From NCBI GenBank assembly GCA_947561715.1, contig OX387203.1:8370001-8434000 (forward strand): DNA of 64,000 bases, given 5' to 3'. A model generated the notes under the pieces. The model had not been told where the DNA came from. It was given only the letters and a program-made list of their open reading frames with translations, and made no database searches. Every line of letters begins with the position of its first letter. Positions within the stretch are counted from its first letter, which is position 1. This DNA comes from Ascidia mentula (taxonomy: Eukaryota > Chordata > Ascidiacea > Phlebobranchia > Ascidiidae). Shown one piece after another: positions 46,229 to 58,300 of this stretch. Position numbers and translations under genes: made by a program.

Positions 46229-47845
46229 ATGGCAGAGTCTCTATGTGAAGAAGACGAGATCAAAGAGGCGATCCCTGAAAAGCTTAAAATACCGAAGCTT
46301 AACAGGCCTAACAAAAGTGAACTAAGCGCAGAAGTTCTAGCCTACACAGAAATGGTTTTTGCCAAAGTCAGGAATATGGAGACATCCGCCAGACGCCCAT
46401 TCCTTAATCGGAATAATCTGACTTCAAATCTCAGAGAGAGTTTGCACAGATTAACGAAATTGACCAGGGAGAAACAAATAGTAATATGCAGGGCGGACAA
46501 GGATGGGAAAATCATCATTCTGGACTTGCAAGACTACAACACCACAATGTTAAAACAATTCTCCGCTTATCACCAATTACCCTTGACGCGTTCCACAGTA
46601 GGTTCGGAGATGCAAAAGATTAAAGACACCTGTGATGATAAGCTCATTAAGCTGCATAAGTTTGGAGTCGTAAGCGATACCATCCTCTACAACACGGCTG
46701 GCATCAAACTCCATGGTTGCACCTATCGACATATCTCTGGTCCTACAGCAAAATTCTTTGCGTGCAATGAACCCGGATATGCGTATCCGTTGTTCAAAAC
46801 CCACAAGCTCGCACCCGAAGAGCTGCTGCATTGCAGTATTGGAGAGATGCCAGTGAGACTGGTGCAAGCATCTGTAAACACCACGACGTCCCGAACTGCG
46901 ATTTTTCTGGAAAGCATTTTGCACCCGATAAGTGTACTTTACTGCAAGGCAAACGTAAATGAATATTGCCGGGACAGTAAAGACTATTTAGAAGAACTCC
47001 ACAAGTGGAAGATGGAAAATGCGCAACACCTCTCCAAGAAAATGCGGCGCCAGGAACTATGCATTGTGGCAGGAGATGTAAAATCATTATATTCCAACCT
47101 TCCCAGATCCATCATACGACAGGCCTTGAAGGCGGCTTTGAATGGTCGCTCAACATTCACCGCGCGGGCAAGAAACACCATCATCGAATTGACAATGTGT
47201 TGCATTGACAACGCCATACTGAGGAATGCAGATTCTTTTAATTGCCAAAAAGAAGGCATTGTCACAGGTGACAATAACTCAGTATCGGTGGCTAACATTG
47301 CTGTTCACTACATTGTTTGCAAAGCTGCCACAGCAATAAACAAGGCGTACATATTTAAGAGTTCATTGATGACATTATATGGGTGTCGCTTGGGGTTAAA
47401 ACCACCAATGTCATACAACAGAAGTTGGTGGAATGCTTTCGTAACGCAGGCTTGGAACTAACTTTCCGCCAAGCCACAACGGCAAAGCTATGCACTGGTG
47501 TTGGATTTCTTGATGTGTGCCACATTATCGACCTTCAAAACCACCAATCACACTAAGCCAGCACTTGACCGTTGCTTTCTTAATGGGCGTTTTCACCACC
47601 CAATCCATGTGTTTAAATCAATTGTGTTTTCCGAAGCCAAACGGATGCCGCGATTAAACGAGAATGAATGCGACTACAAAAAGGCCATATTATGGCTGAA
47701 AGATAAAGCTGTGAAATCCAATTTCCCGGTGAGGATGACATGCGATGTGTTAGCAACAGCCAGCACTTGGAAGATTCTTCCACAACAAGTCGGTAGACTT
47801 GCTTCCAAGCCCGTACAAACTCATCTGGGCAACAGCATTCCATAA
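46229..47845 (+). pseudogene. Penelope-like element reverse transcriptase (inverted 5' part)
   Basis: The frame 46,229-47,461 gives about 410 residues with the family blocks in order: VICRADKDGKIIILD; YPLFKTHK; VRLVQASVNTTTSRTAIFLE; GDVKSLYSNLPR (palm Asp); GIVTGDNNSVSVANI. The thumb continues in another frame (47,498-47,845: NGRFHHPIHVFKSIVFSEAK, then KAVKSNFPVRM), so at least one frameshift has occurred. Polymerises cDNA at a nicked target in active relatives. It faces away from its own GIY-YIG domain. Confidence 0.88.
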
Positions 47846-47899
47846 TATACTGCGTGCTAACCGCAGTTTTACATCCCTCAAAACAATATAGCAAAATGC

Positions 47900-49096
47900 T
47901 GAGGGGGTGTTTTGACACCCAAACACCCCCCCCCCCCCCACCCCTAGATCCGCCACTGGTTACACCGATATTTTATCAACAATTATTGTTGTAGCCTTCC
48001 TTCGCATGTGCAAGAACTTACAGAACTTTAGTTAGTTTGTTGTGAGTCAGAGGTGTAAATGAAGTTACAAAGAATTTGACGAAAGTTGAATAAGATGTTA
48101 TATTGCCAAACATTACATAAAAAGAATGCAAGACATAATACAGATCAAGGCTAACCTGACTGGGTAAAAAAAAACAATATGACATACGATTGTTCCAAGA
48201 AAAAACAGATTCACAAATACTAACACAAATTTGGCAAACTCTGTAATTTATATTACAATAACAAAGTCAAGTCATAGATATAAACATGATTCAAACTTGT
48301 TTAACCTGCTTGCTGATTTCCAATGTTTTCAGATTGCTCATTTGGTCTTGCTTCTCCAGCCTCACTCACATTATTTTCACTGCTATCTGCAATCAGAAAA
48401 CATTTTCAAATTTGTGATATTCAACAATCATACATTGGAGGTACATTACAAATGCTCAAAAAAGACAAGTTATTGCTTCAAACAGCCCACTTACTGTGTC
48501 CAAATAGTAATTTTATACCACATACATGCAAAAAAAGAAACTTGCCAAACCTGTAGGATTTTCCATTGTTAAAGTTTAACCACAAACAATCAGAAAGTTT
48601 CAAACTTGCCACAAATATCAGACATAAGTAATAAACATATGTCTGAGAAAGTCTGGGAAATAAATAGCTTCTGAAACTTCATTTAGTTTTATTTTGCGAT
48701 AAAACAAGTTGTTGTTATCGTTTAGTTGGCTGTTAGTTACTGATGTTGCGCCATTGACAACAATAATAATTCATAATTTAAGTTCTGGTAACTTTTTTTC
48801 ACGAAACACTCAATATATAAATAACAGTACTTAAAACCACCTAAAATTGGTCATAACAAGCCAACTTGCTACCAATGCAGTAAAGAAAATGAGTTTTTAT
48901 CATTGCAAATTTCAAACTGATCTGCTGCAACACTAGGGGCACCTATGACGCCGCCCAAAGTATAGTGCATCCTGCACCAAAATTACAACAGTAAACCTGT
49001 CAAACGCTAAATCGTGTGCTTAGATGCTACACGTTGAGTTGCTGTTCGCGCATGACCATCACCCTGGCGACACACGAGTCAGAATGAGCCCCTCAC
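47900..49096. other. Gene-free stretch
   Basis: Begins with a poly-C run (47,926-47,939), then AT-rich DNA without a recognisable gene or repeat. Confidence 0.4.
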
Positions 49097-49683
49097 CAGG
49101 GTTGCCAGAATATTTTTTTTGTTTAGAGCCAAACAACACGACAAAAAACGCCAAAAAGCGCCAAAACTAGTTTTGAGTGAAACAGAAAAGAGCCAATCGT
49201 TTATATACTGTATTGTTTAATTTTCTGCTTCCCGAACATATGTTCAATTGTATTTACAGGCAAATTACATTCATGCGGTAGAGCAACATACAATCTCTTC
49301 TTTGTTTATTTATGCTCTTGGATTATATCCGTCTTTCTATGTGCATAGCAGTGCCAGTGCTACGCAAACTTTTAACAAACAGTCTTTCAAAACTCAAATT
49401 ATGACGTCACTATAGAAGTAGTCAAGTTTACGCTACCCAGGCATACAGTTTGCAACGCTTCTGTACTAGCTTGGGCTGTGATGCGTGACGTTTTTACCGA
49501 AAAGAAGGATACCGCGAACCTGTTTCGTCACGAACGAGCCCGGGCAACTTCCGAACGCAAAGCTAACAGGAAAAACGCCAGAAAAGGGCCAAATAAGCCA
49601 AACCAAATTTTGGGCGCCAGACAAAATGGAAAAAAGCCAAATTCAGGGAATTTGGCGCCGAAAGCGCCAATCTGGCAACCCTG
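49097..49683. mobile_element. Non-autonomous hAT-like element (587 bp)
   Basis: Terminal inverted repeats CAGGGTTGCCAGA and TCTGGCAACCCTG are perfect. Flanks CCCCTCAC (49,089-49,096) and CCTCTCAC (49,684-49,691) form an 8-bp target duplication with one difference. The subterminal regions are full of GCCAAA/GCGCC words in both halves. No transposase is encoded. Confidence 0.82.
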
Positions 49684-49691
49684 CCTCTCAC

Positions 49692-52020
49692 ACACACACT
49701 CATCAATGCGGCTTCTAAAGAATCACGAATAAAACGGGGAAATCCCGTTTCGCCTGTCCGCGATGCACAACCACACCGCGGCCTATGTGAATCAATTTGC
49801 GAGTCTTATATATTTGAAATGCACCTGATTAATGGGTAAAAACTTAAACCACCTCGGACGGGCGAAACGGGATTCCCACGGTTCATCGTAATATGGTTAA
49901 ACCAGCGTTTCAGACATGTTTGTTGGAAATATCATTCTTGTGTGGTGAGAAGGCGTAACATTGTCGCACATTGTTTCCAATAGTTGTACTGTGACGTGGC
50001 AATTTGCTTTTTTGAATGTTGTGGTTTACAGAAAAACGTTACACTCGCTATACTTTCTACATCAAAACACGACCATTCAAACCAGGAGTGGGTTGTCTTG
50101 GTGGATAGTTGGGTGGGCGCGTTTTTGTCTAATGGAAGGAACGGCGCAGGACTAGGCTGCGGACAAGCGGCCGTACCCCTGTGGAGAAAAAAACATACAT
50201 AGGCACCTAGGAACAAAGAGCCCCGTAAAACGACTCATAACCGTAAGGAGATTAAAAATGGTTTACTTAGAAAATTATTCTCGCAGTGTGCTAAAATTTG
50301 CTTCGAAAGCTAAATTGTCGTCTAAAAATGCACCACTAATTCATCATGACTTAACCACTGCATAACCCTTTATTTAGTAGCTTGTAAAAACAATAGGCAC
50401 AGAAGGAATTATTTTTGGGGAAAATTCTGCGAGTTCTTGAATGAACATTCCGCTACGTAACAAGTGTTTGCATTTGCGGCTACAGGTGCTCAGTAAACAA
50501 TGGAGCCAGACAGCATATACCTTTAAAGTGGACACCTCAGAAGCCTTTAAAGTGGACACCTCAGAAAGTATGCGGATTTCAGACCCCATTACGTGCCGGG
50601 TGCGTTGCCCAGTGCCGTGTGTACTGGTGCCGAGTGTTTTTTTCCATTGATTTAAAACAACGGGCAAGGTGTTGCAACATACGAAACCTCAACATAAAAG
50701 CGTGAAATAAAATGTTCATGAAAGGACAATGGGATAATGTCAGAACTGGCGGTTATAGTAATACACTTCCGGTGATTTCAACCCATTGTTACAAGAAAAC
50801 ACCATGATATGCCTTTCAAAATTTCATTCTTTACACCTAATTTCGCTGTTTTTAAACTAAAAACACGATTGCGGAGCTGATACTTGGGAACACAAACAAC
50901 AAACCACACATAGTAAGCTAGCGAATGTCAAAGTTCGACATTACTGCAAGTGTTAAATTTTCTCTGGGATATGTCCAAAAGGTGCATGGGATGTTTGTAT
51001 GGATGTATAAACACAACATTTATATTTGTTATATGTTGGTTTGTTAATTATTTTCAAGAAGTATACAATCAAGTTTTGAAAGATTTTCGACACGAGGGTC
51101 AAAGCACGCCAGCAAACATGAGATGACGTCGTATTTTAAGCCGCCTATGATGGGAAAAAAAATAAAGTCTTCCGAAGGCCGACAAAAGGTGGTTCAATGA
51201 ATGGCGTTGCTACGTAACGAATGGTACACGGTGGTAAACATACATAAGGCTCTTTGAGGTAACTTAAATTGGGAACGAAAACAAAATGGATGTAATCCTT
51301 TTCAACAGGGTGTTGCAACGAAACAAACAGACCGTATTAATATCGAATACCAACAAGGAAAGTTTGCACAATTTAAAGTCCCCTGAAAAAAACATCAACA
51401 CGACAGCAAACATCATGTGTATTATGACTGATGGATCGTTTATGTACACTGTTTAGTTGTTTTACATGTTTCGTATAGTCCTTGACGAAACTCCGGCAGA
51501 CACATCACGTTGATTATTTTATCGCATTGCTGCTTGCTCAAGGCCCTCACTGCCACCTTACTGTAGACAGCGGTCACGTGTTGTCAAATGACAGACACTT
51601 TCAATGACATTTTTTCGCACGTGGTTTGACACAGGTCTATGAGGGCACTGTTTTGGGTGGTCTTTCTTATTTTGTTCAACAACTGTCTTTGAAATCGCCT
51701 CACAAAGGAATTTTGTCAAGTGAAAGTTTGTTTTAAAAGTGGACTGTGCTGGAACGCGGAAAGTTGCGTGACAAGCAGTTTTTCGACACAATTCTGCAAC
51801 TATACCCAGTTGTACCAACGACGATATACTCTCTATTTAAAGTTTAACAAACAATACACTACATGTATTAGTGGTATCTACTTATAAGCCTGGTCAACGA
51901 AAGTCATCGGTTTCATTATCGGAAAGACACGAGGTAATAACCTCCGGTATATGCAACCAATAACCAACAATAGTATTGAATAATTATGACACGTATATAA
52001 AGTGCGGAGTTCCAAATTCT
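49692..52020. other. Gene-free stretch
   Basis: No gene recognised. A short direct repeat CCTTTAAAGTGGACACCTCAGAA occurs twice in tandem at about 50,519-50,564. Other open frames are short and without family signatures. Confidence 0.35.
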
Positions 52021-52210
52021 ACAGATTTACTTTATTACATGCTGATGAAGGCTGCTGCATAACGTTAATGGAATAAAACTGTGTTTAGGCTTGTATTCAA
52101 TTAAAATTATTCGTATTTTGAACAAAAACTACTACGCGAAAGAACAATTAACAGAAGAAATAAAATGCATGGACACCGATGAAACCATAAACGTCGTCGA
52201 GTCTTGTGCT
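52020..52210 (+). repeat. Dispersed repeat with hammerhead-like start, copy 1
   Basis: GCTGATGAAGGCTGCTGCATAACG (about 52,040-52,063) resembles the CUGAUGA-stem II part of a hammerhead, but the GAAA is lost. About 65 bp downstream, AACAAAAACTACTACGCGAAAG and ATGCATGGACACCGATGAAACC (52,122-52,189) match 59,005-59,070 on the same strand. Probably a retroelement 3' end. Confidence 0.55.
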
Positions 52211-55200
52211 AAAATGTCGCGGTTTGCTCGCAAAATGCAGCATTGTTTGGGCCAATGTGCAACAGCGCCATCATGCGGGCAAACATGTGGAGTGAATTAC
52301 ACCACATGAAATATTTTGTGTGCTGGAATTTGAGTAAGTTTAGCTGGCGATTGACAGTTAACAAAACTTCAAGGTGCCCAACCCATATACCAAGGATAAC
52401 CTGGGTCCAATCGCAAAAAAATGAAAATCGTCCGGAACACAATTATATTGCATACCTCAGTGCAAAATACAGTTGTTTGGAATAGTCCCAAACTAACTGA
52501 ACTGTGATTTTAAATATTTGTTAAATAAATATTGGTTTTTACATGCAGCGGACCACTTCAATTTAGCTCTTACACTGCAAACTCAGTAAATGGTGACCCA
52601 CCTTTGACTATGCATATAATATACAATGCATTTACAATTATACTTTAATCAACATGATCACATACAACGTACAAGACTATATTTTCCTACCATACACTGT
52701 TTCAATGGAAAAGCTGTTGCATACCAACTTTTGACTAGATTTTGAAAAAATATGATTTAAAACCTCAGTTTGCAAGTTACCGGGGCTTTTCAAAACAGTA
52801 CAATGGAAAATTGTTTGAAGAAGTGACAAACCCATAATCAATTTCTGAGGCGGAAAAGACAACAGTCATGCTAGTAAAGATTTGAAATTAAGATAATTGC
52901 AGACCAATGCTCAATGTTAGTAACCAATCTCTAAGATCAAATGTATATATTGGAAGCCAAGTTGCAAAATTGTAAAATTAATAGGTGGGGTATGTAAAAC
53001 AAAACAAGTTATTTACCTGATGCCTGGTTGATCCATTTGGTGAAAGTTATGATGATAATCCAATATGCAAGAAAGTTGCCACCACAGTGGAAAATGAAAC
53101 CGCCAATTTAAAGTTGATGTACATTTTGTACAGCTTGAAATATAATTTCATGCGTTTTTAGGTTTCAGCTAATCACTAAAAATACATTTTTACTCATTTG
53201 TTAATCAGTTGTATTGTTATAAGGAAGGCTCTGCAAATAGAAAAAAACAGATTCAATTTGTTATTCAATGAGGCAAGCAATATGATTTATCACAGCAGTT
53301 ATTAATTAGTACCAACTTGTAAAAATCCTACAGGTAAAAATCCAGTGACCTTTTTATAGACATGGGCTATTGGTCAAGTGGCAAAGTTAATAAGATGTAA
53401 AGTTGACAAAAATACTGTGGACCTAATCTTGTATGGTGGGTGGTGTATTATTCTTGTGGACACATTGTTCAACAAAATTTTGACACATTGTTATTTCCAT
53501 AATTTTTCAAAGGAGTTTTGCTTTACTTGATTTACACCATGCTTAATATTCTTAATGCAAAACACTTAACACGTTTTTATGACAGTCTTAAAGCAATCTA
53601 AAATTTGTCATCGTAATATCAGGTGCTTTTGGCAACATGAACTAACATGTTCTGTCGCTGAGCTAGAAATATTTTCTTCTCCACTTTGCGTAAGGTGGTG
53701 TAGCACCACACGCATGTTTCCCAACTTAAATCTTCATACATTTGGAACACAGACGGACCAAAGGCTACAGACAGAGTTAATCTTTCCTGCTCGCACAGTC
53801 TTTTAACATCCGACTCGACGACAGACCTTTTTTTGCTTTGTAACTGTAACTTTTTTTTGTCTGACATTCTCTCTGCCACCCAACTAGTCTCTAACACTTA
53901 ACCAACTAACTGACACGCGCTTATTTAAACAGTAGTAGAAGTTACTCGCTCAGTCACTAACGCACTTGGAACAATTTAAAGTTACGCTACCTGATGTTGC
54001 AACAGCCGGCCGAACCTAATTAAATGCTGCAATAGTTCGAGTATCGAGTATCCACCAAACAACAAGTTTGGGTATGGTTGCTATTGGAAACAAACACACA
54101 CCAGGGGTCGCAATATGTCTGAAATTTTAGTGTAACAAAAATTACAAATCGTTTTTTATGAAGGTTCGAACGCATTTAAGTCAAGAAATTTTACAGAATA
54201 ACCAGTTTGGGACCATTAACTACAGCAACAGATTTTACGAAGACGCCGAGAGACTTGGTAGGTTACGTACACACACATTTATAGCCTAATTTTTAAGTGT
54301 TTAAAAACACTACAAATATAAACATTTTCATTGTAAATGCAGAAAAACGGCTTTAGTTTTCTTCTCTTGACACGTTTACAGTGAACTGTAGAACGAAATC
54401 TAGTTTACTAGTTTAATAATTTGCTAGATAACCTAGTTTAATAATTTGCATTCCTCTTTCTATAATTTTCAAACAATATCGCCAGTCCGTGCTTTTTGGC
54501 TCTCGCGTTACGTCTTACGTGTAATACTGATCTAATAACATTTTGTCAAATATTGATGTCACTATTAAGGAAATAGTTATTGTAGCTTTCCACAATTTTC
54601 TCAATTCTACCCACAAATAATAAGCTGCAGCAAACTTTTTCAACCCGCATGTCCAATAATTTATTAGCAAACGCTAAAAAAACCAACCAACCAATAACAA
54701 AAAAATTGCCTAATTTCTACCCAAAACCAAACAAATCCAGACTAAAAGCAGTGAAAATGTACAAAACGTCAACGTAATTTGAATTCAGCTTTTAGCTGAC
54801 ATAACGAAGTTGCCCGTTTGTATATAACTCGGTGATTTATTCCATAAAAAAGGCAAACTTCATGCTTAAAGGGTGTATAATTGATTATCGCAAAATCCAT
54901 TACGTTTTAAATACATTCCAGGAGTGTGCACGCCCACTGGTGGCAAATATTGCCAACAAAAACTATTCGCTGTGGGTCGTAAGAAACTCAAAAAGGGTAA
55001 TTCTTCAAGAACGGTAATAAAATCTATAGCAACAAACTAGCAACGAAAAACATCAACGATAAAAAGATGACGACCGACCAAAGGCTAAATCCGATGATTG
55101 GACGGTAAAGAACCGAGTTCGTAACTTTGATCAATCTTCCAAGGCTGAAAGAAAACGACAAAGACTTGAAAGGAAGTATACGTTTTTAAAGGTTTGTAAC

Positions 55201-55342
55201 TTCAGTTGCTTTAATACAAGCGTAGTGGTGATAAAACCAATGGTAAACATTTCCACCCAAAAGCATGTTGAAGTTTATGGCACGAACAATTTTAAACGAT
55301 TAGCTTTTCAGAGAGTCAGTCAATTCAAACCTAAAGCCATTA
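52211..55342. other. Gene-free stretch
   Basis: No gene recognised on either strand. It lies downstream of the MEIOC gene and is AT-rich throughout. Confidence 0.35.
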
Positions 55343-58300
55343 ACTACAAAGCTTGTTTTCAATCATTTTAACCCCACACATAATGTTATAATTGTACAAC
55401 TTTATAACCAACATTGTCATACCTTCTAGGAGCTGGCTTTGGCGACTTGCGCTGCGATCCAATTCCTTTACGTCACTCAATCGCTGCGTGACGTCATCGG
55501 AGGTGGTTGCGTCACCGGGACGCGGTTTGCAGTCGAGAGTGATTTGGTAAGCAACCCACAATGCAGTGCGCGCTTTCCGCGTGGCTTTGCTAAGATGTTG
55601 GAGACTAATCGCCAGTGCCAAGGTTAATGCTTCTGTACATACAAAAAACGAAGCAAGCGCTGTTTAAGTTACCCTTTTTTCGTTAGTTTGTGTATGGTTT
55701 CAGAGGTTTTTTCGTGTGCACAAAGACCAAATTCTGTTCTTTTGTCTAAACTTATCTGTAGGAACATCATTACAGCTTTATATACACCTAATACAGCGAC
55801 AAAAAACCCATTAGATCTGTTGAAGGTAACATAGTATATTCGCGAACAAGATTTAAAAAGTATTTCAGAAATTCTGCCGGCATAATTAAACAGACTACGT
55901 CTGGGCCAAAGTATCTTTAATTTTCCACTTTAATCAACTCAAGATACGAACCCACGCTATTCAGCGCACGAATCTAGTCAGTTTGAGCGCATTCGACCAA
56001 TTGACCACGTTACCTGACTCTGAGTCATCAGAAACTGCTGTAGGTAGGTTAGCAGCTCTTTGCCTCATGTTCATTTCGTCCCTCCGCCTGGCTTCGACCT
56101 CTCGTATGTATTTGTATTGGTCTTCCAGTGCGTTGGTGACGTTTGGGTGTATTGGTCCTTCAAGCAAATGCTCCATTCTGTCTATAAGTGCCATTGTCTG
56201 CACAGTGGAAGTTGAAACAAGAAACACAGTTAGCAGTGGACGTTACGAAAGCCAGAGATCCACCAAGTTTTCCAAACAACTATACATTTGTTTTACTGTA
56301 CTGGAAATAACTACATGATATAGTTAAAGAATCAGTGATTTTAAACAGCTGACGGCAAAGTTTTTGCCGAAACGTTTTAAATGATGGCATACTATTGGCT
56401 TGAGTGTTTATTCTTAGAATTATAAGTAAATTCGTTAGTATGGTTCCTAAGAATTGGCGAGTTCTCAAAACCTTTCGTATACATTCGTCACTTTATTGAT
56501 ATCGCATTTTATGTTACAATACTAATATACTAAAATATTTCATCGCAGTATTGCCTATACCAGTGCTTCCCAACCTTTTTCAGTTAGCGACCCACTTAAT
56601 GCAAGTTTTATTGTGCGACCCACAATGAGATATGACCAAACGAATAAAAAACAATTATAATGCAATAATTTCGTGATCAAATAGAAAACTGTACCATTTA
56701 GAAATGCTTTGCGACCCACCAATGGGTTTTTTGGGAAGCACTGGCCTATACTATACAAAGTTCCTTAAATGAACTTAAATTAAACTAGATTTCGAATTGG
56801 ACAGATAGGAAGCATTGCAAATTAACACGCAGCCCTGAAATTAGAAGTCAACAGCACGTTCCACAAAATAAATTGTTTTCATAATAAACAAAATATAGCC
56901 TACCCTGCTATGCTCCCTCTGCTGGTCAGAAATCAGCTTGTCGGCTCCTGTTGGGTTAGCGGGTGTACGTGGCAACGGTGTATTGTTGGAACTTGTCACC
57001 CTCCTTCCAGGGAAGTTACGCGCCAAGTCAGCTTCAGTCTAAATGCAATGTGTGTGTGAAAAATCATTGGATTTTGCCATGAAACACCTAAAGACTATTC
57101 AAAAAACACCATTTTTCTATTGAACATCGTTTTCACAGCATGTGCCAGCACTTGTTGAGGCCATTAATACATATAAATGTTTCTTTTTGCAAATAATCAA
57201 AAAGGCAAATTTTTCTTTGTTTACAGTCTTTCTCTCCTTCTCCAGGCTTCTGTACTGATCCGCACACTCTTCTAGTGCGATGTGGAGTTTGCTCTGCGCC
57301 AAAACGCGCGATGTTTTGCGTATCATCGGCGGGAAACCGTACATCGCGTTGCCGGGCAACGGACCTGCGAGTAAAACAACGATTTTTCAAGTCGTTTTTT
57401 TTGCGACTAATTACGCAAGAGACTAACACACACACATAAAAATCTGAGGAAAATATTAAATGAGTTGCCAAGGACAAACCGACTGACACTCACCCATCGC
57501 ACTTGCCAAAGGTATGACATCGCCGTTTGCCCCTATGGAGAAAAATATGCCGGTTTTGCGATCGTAGTATGAAGGCATGACTGTGGGGAATCCCCTCGCC
57601 TGCACTTGCGCTGGGTTATAGGGGAACCCCTGGGTTACAGGGTTTAGAAGGTAGGGGTTGTTGGGTACTTCCCCACCTAAACCCATGTGGTGGTGCTTGG
57701 CTCGATCTGCGAGGTTCAAGGGGGCGTAGAAGGGTGGGTAAACCGGATGGGGTATTAAGGGGTGAGATACAAAAGCTGGGACTGTCGGATTTTGGGTGTG
57801 CGGAGGCAACTGGGGTGGAATCTTGCTCATCAGCCCTGTGTAGCTTGGAATTCCGAAAGCTTGGTGGGGATAGGGACTTTCCCGCGACGTTGGGTCGGGT
57901 TTTAGGGGCCCGTTGAGTGACGTCATCGAATGGTGGTTTCCTTTCGGCTGTAACGGAATCTGGTTTATTGAATTGATGTAAAAATGTGCAAACATTTTTA
58001 GGCATGCAGTAACCCAATATTAACCAGGTTTAGGGCAGTAGTTCTCGAAACTTTTTTGTGTGACCATCTTGGAAAGGTTACACGCACCTGTGAAGGACCA
58101 ACTATAAATCTATCGGGAAGATTTGTTCCCAAGCATGCAATTTACAGTCGCAAAAGGATGTTATTCGTCCCCATTTTTTTCTAAAAAACTTGAATTTTCT
58201 TTGTTCAAATTGTAACAAGACGCACAGTGAGAAAAAAAAACGATTCAATGTGCTCTGTAAGATGTAACGGTGATGTTACTTGACTGCCTTACCTCCCTAT

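Noticed and set aside
56345-56375. Hammerhead-like CTGACGGCAAAGTTTTTGCCGAAACG
   Set aside because: The core reads CTGACGG and not CTGANGA, and no stem I or cleavage triplet fits; kept only as a probable decayed retroelement end, with a relative near 39,730.
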